DNA of 8,147 nt from SZUA-430 sp046153995 (GCA_046153995.1 JBJXEH010000017.1:1-8147); one strand, 5' to 3'. Shown: positions 1-6,308, numbered from the stretch's first letter. The notes: generated from the sequence alone by a model not told the origin. Made by a program: numbers and translations.

Positions 1-1189
1 CGCGTGCTTGAGCTTGCGCCACGTCGCGGCCCAGTGCGGTGACGTTCAGCACGCGGCCGCCGTTTGCGATGAGGGCGCCGTCTTTCGTGGCGGTGCCTGC
101 GTGGAAGATTTCGACGCCTTCGACGGCGGCTGCTTTGTCGAGGCCGCGGATCGTGGTGCCTTTCAGCGGGGCTTCGGGGTAGCCGCGCGCGGCCATCACG
201 ACGGTGAGCGCCGCTTCGTCGCGCCAGCGGGCGTCGACTGTCTTCATTGCGCCGTCCGCCACGGCCAGCAAGATCGGCACAATGTCGGACTTGAGCCGCA
301 CCATCAGCACCTGGGTTTCAGGATCGCCGAAGCGCGCGTTGTATTCTATCAGCTTCGGCCCCTCGGCCGTCAGCATCAGCCCCGCGAATAACACGCCTTT
401 GAACGGCCGCCCGCGGGCCTTCATCCCGCGCACTGTGGGCCAGATGATCCGCTCCATCGCTTGGGCCTCGATTGCCGCGGTGAACACCGGCGCCGGCGAA
501 TACGCTCCCATGCCGCCGGTGTTCGGCCCGACGTCGCCATCGCCGACACGTTTGTGATCTTGCGCCGCGCCGAACGGCAACACGTTTTCGCCGTCGCAGA
601 GCACGAAGTAACTCACCTCTTCGCCCTGTAAAAACTCCTCGACGACGATGCTTTGCCCCGACGCGCCGAACGTGCCCGCGAACATGGAATCGATCGCGGC
701 CGAAGCCTCCGCCCGTGTCGAAGCGATGATGACGCCCTTGCCGAGCGCCAACCCATCCGCCTTGATCACGACGGGCAGCGGATGGTCCGACGCATAGTCT
801 TTCGCTGCGGCCGCATCCGTGAACCGCTGGAAGCGCGCCGTCGGAATCCCCTCGGCGTCGCACAGCTCCTTTGTGAACCCCTTCGACCACTCTAGTTCGG
901 CCGCCGCCTTCGATGGCCCGAAGTGTTTGATCCCGGCGTGAGCCAGTCGATCCGCCAACCCGCCCGCGAGCGGATTGTCTGGGCCGATGACTACGAATTC
1001 GATCTGCTTCTCGCGTGCGAAGGCGACGATGCGGTCGAAGTCCATCACGTCAATCGCGACGCATTCGGCGACGTTCGCGATGCCTGCATTCCCCGGCGCG
1101 CAGTAGAGTTTTTCGCACAACGGCGATGCGGCGATCGCCCAGCACAGCGCGTGCTCGCGACCGCCGGAACCGATGACGAGGATTTTCAT
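1..1189 (-). CDS. purD: Phosphoribosylamine-glycine ligase (PurD), 3' end cut by window edge
   Basis: This cytosolic ATP-grasp enzyme joins glycine to 5-phosphoribosylamine, the second step of de novo purine synthesis. I translated the minus strand from ATG 1189-1187: 396 codons are open to the window edge, about 30 short of the usual length of roughly 420-430 residues, so only the C-terminal tail is missing. The N-terminal domain starts MKILVIGSGGREHAL with the family's dinucleotide-like glycine loop, then YCAPGNAG (29-36) and VIGPDNPLAGG (67-77, where most homologues have PE for DN). The ATP-grasp part shows SKGFTK (102-107), VVIKADGLALGKGV (140-153), GPNTGGMGAYSP (221-232) and EYNARFGDPE (282-291), which carries metal/ATP ligands. 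The C-terminal domain has GGRVLNVTALG (377-387). Upstream on the same strand is AAGGA, 8 nt before the ATG, which supports the start. No frameshift was seen in the stretches I checked. Identification is very secure. Confidence 0.97.
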   Translation of the reverse strand, partial: MKILVIGSGGREHALCWAIAASPLCEKLYCAPGNAGIANVAECVAIDVMDFDRIVAFAREKQIEFVVIGPDNPLAGGLADRLAHAGIKHFGPSKAAAELEWSKGFTKELCDAEGIPTARFQRFTDAAAAKDYASDHPLPVVIKADGLALGKGVIIASTRAEASAAIDSMFAGTFGASGQSIVVEEFLQGEEVSYFVLCDGENVLPFGAAQDHKRVGDGDVGPNTGGMGAYSPAPVFTAAIEAQAMERIIWPTVRGMKARGRPFKGVLFAGLMLTAEGPKLIEYNARFGDPETQVLMVRLKSDIVPILLAVADGAMKTVDARWRDEAALTVVMAARGYPEAPLKGTTIRGLDKAAAVEGVEIFHAGTATKDGALIANGGRVLNVTALGRDVAQAQAR

Positions 1190-1211
1190 GGGGCCAATCC
1201 TTCCCATTCAT

Positions 1212-1242
1212 CGTCATGGCCGGGCTTGACCCGGCCATGACG
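1212..1242. repeat. Perfect palindrome, REP-like intergenic element
   Basis: CGTCATGGCCGGG (1212-1224) is followed by a 5-nt loop CTTGA and its exact reverse complement CCCGGCCATGACG (1230-1242). The 13-bp arms are perfect. It lies in the 95-bp gap between the RsbW-like gene and purD, both minus strand. There is no T-run on either side, so it is not a standard intrinsic terminator. Sequences of the form 'catggccggg...cccggccatg' are, from general knowledge, abundant dispersed intergenic palindromes in Bradyrhizobium-like alphaproteobacteria. Only one copy is in this window, so its repeat nature is inferred. It could also be a transcript-stabilising or attenuating hairpin ahead of purD. Confidence 0.75.
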
Positions 1243-1284
1243 GAATATGGTTGGTAATAGTGACCGCTGCCGCCGCTTGTCCAG

Positions 1285-1692
1285 TCAGTGCGGCACGATC
1301 GTTAGCGTTACGCGGTTGCTGTCCCCAGTGCGGGCGTAGGTGACGGCGGCGCAGAGGCCCAGCACCATTGAGAGTCCGGCTTGTCCCACGGGGCGTTCGC
1401 CGGGGGATTGCGGCGGGGGTGTCCATGCCGTTGGGTCGAAGGCCGGTGCGTCGTCTTCGAGCGCTAGCGCCAAGCCGTTGGCAACGGTTGCCGACACGCG
1501 CACGTGCCGGGCGCATTCGCCGCCGTAGCCGTATTTGATCGTGTTGGTAAACAGCTCCTCGACGGCAATCCGCGCGCGGCGCAGCACGTCGTTCGCAACC
1601 TTCCGGCTGTCACAGAACATCTCGAGAGACGCGAGCGCCGCCGCCAAGCCCCTTGTGGTCGCAGGCACGATTACGTCAAAGTCGGGCGGCAT
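1285..1692 (-). CDS. RsbW/SpoIIAB-like HATPase (anti-sigma factor / serine kinase family)
   Basis: A 135-residue, single-domain GHKL ATPase of the HATPase_c_2 type, the size typical of RsbW/SpoIIAB. Such proteins bind a partner (often a sigma factor) and phosphorylate a STAS antagonist on serine. Visible motifs are the N-box RIAVEELFTN (41-50, with E46 and N50), a G1-like box LEDDAPAFDP (78-87) in which the usual glycine is alanine, and a G2-like GQAGLSMV (103-110). The ATG at 1692-1690 has GGGA 7 nt upstream, so this start is good. Its likely partners are the STAS protein (5826-6179) and the SpoIIE-type phosphatase (2798-4870) of the same locus; this is inferred from proximity and family. 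No sigma factor is visible, so the actual target is unknown. Family assignment is strong; kinase activity is unproven. Confidence 0.88.
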   Translation of the reverse strand: MPPDFDVIVPATTRGLAAALASLEMFCDSRKVANDVLRRARIAVEELFTNTIKYGYGGECARHVRVSATVANGLALALEDDAPAFDPTAWTPPPQSPGERPVGQAGLSMVLGLCAAVTYARTGDSNRVTLTIVPH

Positions 1693-1725
1693 TCATCGGT
1701 CCCGTGTGCAAGGAAAGTTACGTTC

Positions 1726-2196
1726 ATGGCTATCACGGCGGCGGCGCTCGCGCGAAATCTCGTCGTAGCCGCCGCGCTTTTCGCGGTGCCGGCGCAGGCG
1801 GCCGGTCCGATCGGCCAAGTCAAAACGGCGACCGGTGCGGTCACGGTCGAGCGGGCAGGGGTGTCGAAGCCGCTCGCCGTCGGCGACCGCGTGTATCAGA
1901 CCGACATCGTCGTTACCGCGAACGGTGCCGCCGGCATCACGTTCGCCGACAATTCCATGATGGCGCTTGGACCTTATACGCGGCTTGCGCTCGATGAGTT
2001 TGCGTTCGACCCGACGACGCATGACGGCCGCTTCACGGCCTCGCTGTCGAAGGGAACGTTGGCGGTGAAGTCCGGACAAATCGTCAAACAAACGCCGGAG
2101 GCGATGCGCATCAGGACGCAGGCGGCGTTGCTTGGCGTGCGCGGGACGGAGTTCGCCGTGCGCGCCGACGACGCGCCGATGCCCGCCGCGCCATGA
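1726..2196 (+). CDS. Secreted FecR-domain protein
   Basis: A 156-residue protein with a Sec signal peptide (hydrophobic core about 12-23, likely cleavage after AQA at residue 25), so it is probably periplasmic or surface-located. The mature part matches the FecR domain seen in non-TonB FecR proteins: GQVKTATGAVTVERAG (29-44), an AVGDRVYQTD stretch near 49-58, FADNSMMALGP, and the closing LLGVRGTEFAVR signature near 136-147. Unlike E. coli FecR it has no transmembrane anchor or cytoplasmic anti-sigma segment, and no FecI sigma gene or TonB receptor is nearby. ATG 1726 was chosen over a longer frame opening at 1504 because it starts the signal peptide, has AAGGA 11 nt upstream, and the longer version would run antisense through the RsbW-like gene. 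The stop overlaps the next gene's start (ATGA), indicating one operon and coupled translation. The exact role is unknown; a part in envelope signalling with the CHASE2 receptor is inference. Confidence 0.85.
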   Translation: MAITAAALARNLVVAAALFAVPAQAAGPIGQVKTATGAVTVERAGVSKPLAVGDRVYQTDIVVTANGAAGITFADNSMMALGPYTRLALDEFAFDPTTHDGRFTASLSKGTLAVKSGQIVKQTPEAMRIRTQAALLGVRGTEFAVRADDAPMPAAP

Positions 2197-2801
2197 CGCG
2201 CCGCGCGCTGCTTCCGCTGTTGGCTGCGACCGCGCTTTCCGCGTGTTGCAATGTGCCGCGCAACGACCTGATCGTCGTGCTGCCGGGCGCGGACGGTCAC
2301 GTGGGCGGGATCACCGTGGAGGCCGCGGGGACGAAGCTTGTGCTCGACAAGGCTTATGCCGGTGCAAAGCCCGGCAGTGGCGGCATGGCGCCGGTCGAGG
2401 TGAGCGAAGCGGAAGTCAAAGAGGTGTTCGGCGACGCGCTGGCCGCGCGGCCCGTGCCGCCGAAGAGCTACACGCTCTACTTCTTGACGGGCGGCACCGA
2501 TCTGGCGCCGGACTCGCAAGCTGCGATGGACGCGATGCTCGCCGATATGTCTGCACGAAAGGCTGCCGAGGTCGTGATCACGGGCCACACCGACACGGTG
2601 GGCAGCGGCGCCGACAACGACCGCTTGTCGCTTGCCCGCTCGAAGGCCGTGGCGGAGACGTTGCGGGAAACCTTTGAAGCGAAGGGCGTCAAGTCGGATG
2701 CGATCGCGATGGCGGGCCGCGGCGAGCGCGCGCTGCTCGTTGCAACGCCGGACCAGACTGCCGAGCCGCGCAACCGGCGCGTCGAGATTACGGTGCGCTA
2801 A
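2193..2801 (+). CDS. OmpA-family (peptidoglycan-binding) lipoprotein
   Basis: A 202-residue predicted lipoprotein. The N terminus has a short signal peptide ending in a lipobox LSAC (15-18), with Cys18 as the lipidation site; unusually a second Cys follows at 19. A linker domain with a VVLPGADGHVG motif leads into an OmpA C-terminal domain (about 92-202): YTLYFLTGG, ITGHTDTVGS (near 129-138), DNDRLSLARSKAVAETL, and the final EPRNRRVEITVR. These residues are those by which the family binds peptidoglycan diaminopimelate. It begins on the ATGA overlap with the FecR-domain gene and has no clear ribosome binding site of its own, so translation is probably coupled. Its TAA stop overlaps the TAG of the convergent CHASE2/phosphatase gene. 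Predicted place is the outer membrane or periplasm, tethered to the wall. It is a plausible structural partner of the FecR protein or of the CHASE2 sensor, which is inference. Confidence 0.88.
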   Translation: MTRRALLPLLAATALSACCNVPRNDLIVVLPGADGHVGGITVEAAGTKLVLDKAYAGAKPGSGGMAPVEVSEAEVKEVFGDALAARPVPPKSYTLYFLTGGTDLAPDSQAAMDAMLADMSARKAAEVVITGHTDTVGSGADNDRLSLARSKAVAETLRETFEAKGVKSDAIAMAGRGERALLVATPDQTAEPRNRRVEITVR

Positions 2802-4870
2802 GCGCCGTTCCAGCGGATGGCGAGCACGGTGAGATCGTCGGAGGCTTCAGCCTTGCCGACGAAGCGGCCCACGCCTTTGTAGAGTTCGTCCACCACTTCG
2901 GTCGCGTTTGCGTCGCGCGGGATGGCCGCCAGAATGTCTTTTGTGCGCGCGGAGCCCAGTAGCGCGCCGCTCGCGTCCATCGCCTCAGCGACGCCGTCCG
3001 TCGTTACGCAGAGCACATCACCGGGTTTGAGCCGCAAGCGTTCGGTCTTGTAGCCGAAGTCTTCGATCACGCAGAGCGGCGGCCCACCCTCGGCGACCAC
3101 GGCTTGCGGCACGGCTCCCGGCCGCAGCACGAATGGTGCGTCGTGGCCGGCGTTGCAGAACTCTACGCCGCCGGTTTCGAGATCGAGGATGCCTGCGAAC
3201 ATCGTGATGAACAGCATCTCCGGGTTGTCGCGCGCGATCTCGCCGTTTGCGAGGCGGATGATCGTGCCGACATCGTTCGTTCCGCGCAGCGCGTAGGAGC
3301 GGCAGAGCGACTTGCCGAGCGCCATGAAGAGCGCGGCCGGTACGCCCTTGCCGCTGACGTCGCCGACCGCGAAGAACAAGCGCCGCTCATCGATCTTGAA
3401 GAAGTCGTAGAGGTCGCCCCCGATCTGGCGTGCGGGTACCATCAGTGCGCCGAGGTCGAAGCGTTCGTCGCCCGCGACGCTCGCCACCCCCGGCAGCATG
3501 CCCATCTGGATGCGGCGTCCGGCCTCCATCTCGCCTTCGGCCTTCGCGAGTTGAAGCTTGATCTGCCGCTTGCGCTTCTCGCCTTCGGCTGAGTTGGCGG
3601 CGAAGAACGTGAAGAATACGAACGCCGATCCGAGCGCGGGCGTTGCGACGTCAACCAAAGTGAGCGCGCGCCAGAAGCCAAACCCGATCGCTCCGAGCGC
3701 CGCAATAACGCCCGCGGTTAGCAAAATCTGCCATGGCACGCGTACCAATCGCAGCACGGCGATGAGGAACGCGCCGAACAGCAGCGTGAGTGCAGGTTCG
3801 GCGTACCGCGTCCAGTCCGGCCGGTGCACCAGGCGTGCATCGAGCACATTCTCGAGCAGCTGTGCCGTGATCTCTATCCCCGGCATGATCCCAACGGGCG
3901 TCGGCCGCAGGTCGGCGAGCCCAAAAGCGGTTGCGCCGACGAGCACGATCCGATTTTCGAACGCTTTGGAATCAAAGTTTCCCGCAAGAACATCGATTGC
4001 CGGCACACGCCTCGGCTCGTCCGGCGAGAAATGGACCCACACACTGCCGTCGGCTTGGGTGGGAATGCGCTGCGCCTTCTCGACCTCAACGCCTTTGACG
4101 CGATCATTTTCGCTGTAGAGCGCGATGGTTGCCCTTTTCGCGCGAAGCCGAAGCAACTCAAGCGCCATCGACGGCGCCAGGCGATTGGCGACCACGGATA
4201 CAAGCGGCACGCGACGGAACTTGCCATCGACGCCGGCGTCCACCGAAATCAACCCGTGCCCGCGTGCTGCCGTATCGAGCGCCGCGATACTGCGGAGCGC
4301 GGCGTTGAAAGAGGGCAGGGTCGGCGGCGAGGCGGTCGCTCCTGCGGGATCGCGAAGCAGGAACGGTGCCCACGGCCCGTTGTCGGCTTGTGGCTGTGTC
4401 AGCCGGATACCGCCGACACCGATCACGACAGGTCCGCTGCGAAGTGCCACCGCCAGCGCGTCGTCATGTTTCGGCAATGCGCGGATCGTGGCTTTGAGAA
4501 CGCCCGGCATGTTACCGGCGTCTTTCAGCCATTCCTCCGGCGAGGTGCGATCGGCCTCCGGCAAGATCATGTCGAGACCCACCGCGGTGGGCTTGCCCTC
4601 CACGATCTTCGCGACGAGCTGCGCCAGCACGTGCCGCGGCCACGGCCATTGGCCTACGCTTTTGAGACTCGCCTCGTCGATCGCAACGATGAGCACAGGG
4701 CTTGTCTGCGGGAGCCGCGGTTGCGTTGTTTGGTACAGGTCGAACAGTGTGAGCCGCGTGCGCTCGAATAGCGACGGCGTGAGGGCCTGCAATGCCACAA
4801 ACGCAAGCAGCACCGCCCAAGCCGCCTTGCGCCCCCACCCGCTGAACAGAAATCGCGTGACGTTTGCCAT
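2798..4870 (-). CDS. CHASE2 sensor with cytoplasmic SpoIIE/PP2C-type serine phosphatase
   Basis: A 690-residue membrane receptor phosphatase. Residues 15-33 form a first membrane segment; about 35-345 is a periplasmic CHASE2 domain (VLIVAIDEASL at 59-69, QWPWPRH at 74-80, AVGLDMILPEAD, IVLVGATAFGLAD at 308-320, GIEITAQLLENVL). Three membrane helices follow (about 357-376, 381-400, 404-425), then a charged coiled-coil linker (428-455) and a SpoIIE phosphatase domain (about 455-687). The metal-binding motifs are intact: GGDLYDFF (484-491), VGDVSGKGVPAA (502-513), CNAGHDAPF (572-580), TTDGVAEAMD (623-632) and SDDLTVL (677-683). Family members dephosphorylate phosphoserine on STAS antagonists, as RsbU does to RsbV; the STAS gene two positions upstream is the obvious substrate. 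ATG 4870 was chosen although the frame is open further, because it forms a TGATG stop-start junction with the MBL gene and directly precedes the first membrane segment. The ligand sensed by CHASE2 is unknown. Confidence 0.94.
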   Translation of the reverse strand: MANVTRFLFSGWGRKAAWAVLLAFVALQALTPSLFERTRLTLFDLYQTTQPRLPQTSPVLIVAIDEASLKSVGQWPWPRHVLAQLVAKIVEGKPTAVGLDMILPEADRTSPEEWLKDAGNMPGVLKATIRALPKHDDALAVALRSGPVVIGVGGIRLTQPQADNGPWAPFLLRDPAGATASPPTLPSFNAALRSIAALDTAARGHGLISVDAGVDGKFRRVPLVSVVANRLAPSMALELLRLRAKRATIALYSENDRVKGVEVEKAQRIPTQADGSVWVHFSPDEPRRVPAIDVLAGNFDSKAFENRIVLVGATAFGLADLRPTPVGIMPGIEITAQLLENVLDARLVHRPDWTRYAEPALTLLFGAFLIAVLRLVRVPWQILLTAGVIAALGAIGFGFWRALTLVDVATPALGSAFVFFTFFAANSAEGEKRKRQIKLQLAKAEGEMEAGRRIQMGMLPGVASVAGDERFDLGALMVPARQIGGDLYDFFKIDERRLFFAVGDVSGKGVPAALFMALGKSLCRSYALRGTNDVGTIIRLANGEIARDNPEMLFITMFAGILDLETGGVEFCNAGHDAPFVLRPGAVPQAVVAEGGPPLCVIEDFGYKTERLRLKPGDVLCVTTDGVAEAMDASGALLGSARTKDILAAIPRDANATEVVDELYKGVGRFVGKAEASDDLTVLAIRWNGA

Positions 4871-5829
4871 CAAAGCGCGATCACCAGGCCGTCGTAGGCC
4901 GCGCATATTTTCAGAGGCGCGCCCGTGCGCGTGATCTCCTCGAAGCGTATTGTCTCGGCAAGGATCGCATCGATGCGCGCGTCGTCGTTCACCGGTTCGT
5001 GGTGGAAGAGGCAGAGCTGTTTTGCGCCTGCCATCTGGCAAAGCTCGACGCCCAAGACGTTGCTCGAATGCCCCCAATCCTCCTTCACGGAGATGGTTTC
5101 GGCGAGCGAGTACATCGCATCGAAGATGACGAGATCGGCGTTTGCGAAGAACGCGGCGGCGCGTTCCATCTCGGCCGCGTTTTCGGGCTTGTGCTCGGCG
5201 TCGGTCGTGTAGACGAGGCTTTTGCCGTTCTTCTCGATCCGGTAGCCGAATGAATCGTTCCCATGCAGCTGCGCGAAACTCGTCACCGACGTGCCCGCGA
5301 TGTCGTAGCGTTTGGCCGGTTCCAGCGTCACGAACTCGATGCTGGCTGACAGCGTTTCGAATTCCACCGGAAAAGATGGCCCCCGGTTCTGCCCTCGGAT
5401 CGCTGCTTCGAGGTGTGGATGACAGCTATAGAGCATGATCTTGTTGCCCGGAATGAACGCCGGGACGAAGAACGGAAACCCCATGATGTGGTCCCAATGC
5501 ACGTGGCTGACGAGCACGTGATAGGTCTGCGGCTTGCCGGGCCCGTGACGGCCCAGCGCGGCGAGCGAGAACTCGCGTACGCCCGTGCCCAAATCGCAGA
5601 GCAGATAGTCAGGCCCGCCCGTGTCGATCTGTACGCATGACGTGTTGCCGCCGTATGTGCGGCTTTCAGCGAATGAAAGGCTCTCCGTGCAGAACGCTCG
5701 CGCTTTCTCGACCGTGTCGAGCGATGCGTGCGTACCCTTCACCAACGCATTCACGATCTTGGTTTCGACTGCCTTCGCCGAAAGCGGCGCCGGCAGCGAT
5801 CCGCGCGTGCCCCAGAAGATCGCTTTCAT
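4870..5829 (-). CDS. MBL-fold metallohydrolase
   Basis: A 319-residue cytoplasmic metallo-beta-lactamase-fold hydrolase with no signal peptide. It opens with FWGTRGSLPAP (5-15) and YGGNTSCVQID (59-69), typical of the RNase Z/PhnP/phosphodiesterase-like branch. The metal site looks complete: HVHWDH (109-114), His189 in LHGND, Asp210 in YTTDAEH, Asp237 in IFDAMYS, His254 in GHSS and the HHEP at 276-279. The substrate cannot be read from sequence; a phosphodiester or cyclic nucleotide is possible, and RNase Z-like processing is less likely given the context. The start overlaps the STAS stop (ATGA) and its stop shares a base with the phosphatase start (TGATG), so the three genes are one tightly coupled operon. 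Its presence in a partner-switching operon hints at a signalling or feedback role, which is inference. Confidence 0.9.
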   Translation of the reverse strand: MKAIFWGTRGSLPAPLSAKAVETKIVNALVKGTHASLDTVEKARAFCTESLSFAESRTYGGNTSCVQIDTGGPDYLLCDLGTGVREFSLAALGRHGPGKPQTYHVLVSHVHWDHIMGFPFFVPAFIPGNKIMLYSCHPHLEAAIRGQNRGPSFPVEFETLSASIEFVTLEPAKRYDIAGTSVTSFAQLHGNDSFGYRIEKNGKSLVYTTDAEHKPENAAEMERAAAFFANADLVIFDAMYSLAETISVKEDWGHSSNVLGVELCQMAGAKQLCLFHHEPVNDDARIDAILAETIRFEEITRTGAPLKICAAYDGLVIAL

Positions 5830-6179
5830 GGCGGTGTCGCACCTGGCGCGACTTTGCTAAGCGCTGCGCGCACGGTTTCGAACATCGGAAACACCAGGTT
5901 GAAGCGGCTGATCGCGAAGATTTCGAGCAACAGCGGCTGGAGCGCAGCGAGGGCGAGTGTCTTGCCTTCCGCTTTCGCCGCTTTGTGTACGATCATGAGA
6001 GAGCGCAGGCCTGCACTCGAAATGTAGTCAACACCTGAGAGGTCCAGTACCACGGCCGTCTTCGCTTTCGCCATCGCTGCCGCAAGGTCATCACGGAAAG
6101 TGTCTGCGTTCGACAAGTCGATGCGGCCGCGGGCTTCCGCCAGCACCGCATCCCCGACTTGCCGCTCGCTCCACGCCAT
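5826..6179 (-). CDS. STAS-domain anti-sigma factor antagonist (RsbV/SpoIIAA-like)
   Basis: A 117-residue, single STAS domain of the RsbV/SpoIIAA class. The signature is VVLDLSGVDYISSAGLRSL (43-61). Aligning by eye on SpoIIAA Ser58 (D-S-S-G-L) places the phospho-acceptor at Ser55. In the classical circuit the unphosphorylated form binds the RsbW-like kinase and frees its target, while the phosphatase regenerates it. All three components occur in this locus (kinase at 1285-1692, phosphatase at 2798-4870). It is the first gene of the operon with the MBL hydrolase and the CHASE2 phosphatase. ATG 6179 is preceded only by a weak G-rich site (GGGG, 6 nt upstream). The segment after the domain (about 108-117) is short and proline-containing. 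Which partner it binds is inferred, not shown. Confidence 0.92.
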   Translation of the reverse strand: MAWSERQVGDAVLAEARGRIDLSNADTFRDDLAAAMAKAKTAVVLDLSGVDYISSAGLRSLMIVHKAAKAEGKTLALAALQPLLLEIFAISRFNLVFPMFETVRAALSKVAPGATPP

Positions 6180-6308
6180 GCGAACCCCGATCCGTTCGCG
6201 GCAAATTTCTCACGAAACCCGGTCACCTGTCCAAAGGGTATTGGTGGCTAACGTGACCAACTACCGCTTGCGTGGGTGCCGACGGAGATCCCGATCCCAG
6301 CTGCCGGT
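6180..6308. other. 129-bp intergenic region ahead of the STAS operon
   Basis: The only sizeable gap upstream of the STAS-MBL-phosphatase operon, so its promoter probably lies here, reading on the minus strand. I found no convincing -35/-10 pair and no GGAAC-type general-stress motif. It also follows the CPBP gene stop, and no clear hairpin with a T-run marks a terminator. Two short inverted repeats are present: TTGGT-N10-ACCAA (6241-6260) and GGTCAC-N26-GTGACC (6221-6258), which overlap each other. Either could be an operator, but arms this short also occur by chance. Confidence 0.4.
6241..6260. promoter_or_regulatory. Possible operator: 5-bp-arm inverted repeat
   Basis: TTGGT at 6241-6245 and its complement ACCAA at 6256-6260 are separated by 10 bp, a spacing compatible with a dimeric DNA-binding protein. 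The site is about 60-80 bp upstream of the STAS start codon. The evidence is only the symmetry and position; no regulator gene is visible. Confidence 0.2.

Noticed and set aside
318..890. 190-residue open frame on the minus strand inside purD
   Set aside because: It is an out-of-frame shadow: the PurD frame is open across this stretch and carries the conserved ATP-grasp motifs, while this frame is arginine-rich and unlike any family.
1212..1242. Palindrome considered as an intrinsic terminator
   Set aside because: No run of T follows the stem on either strand; the downstream minus-strand bases are GATGAATGGG and the plus-strand bases are GAATATGG.
1504..1725. 74-residue N-terminal extension of the FecR-domain frame
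   Set aside because: The extension would lie antisense over the RsbW-like gene and would put the signal peptide in the middle of the protein. ATG 1726 restores a normal secreted FecR protein with a ribosome site.
1974..2588. 204-residue minus-strand open frame across the FecR and OmpA genes
   Set aside because: Composition is arginine/histidine-rich with no recognisable domain, and both plus-strand genes here have clear family motifs.
3824..4771. 315-residue plus-strand open frame opposite the CHASE2 region
   Set aside because: Shadow of a high-GC gene; the minus strand carries the CHASE2 and membrane segments in an uninterrupted frame.
4871..5077. Upstream extension of the CHASE2-phosphatase frame (69 residues)
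   Set aside because: It overlaps the conserved C-terminal part of the MBL hydrolase, is low-complexity basic sequence, and the TGATG junction at 4870 gives a natural start just before the first membrane helix.
6180..6308. Sigma-70 or EcfG-type promoter for the STAS operon
   Set aside because: The best minus-strand candidate (TTGGAC, 18 bp, AGAAAT) matches the consensus poorly, and no GGAAC motif is present, so no promoter is called.
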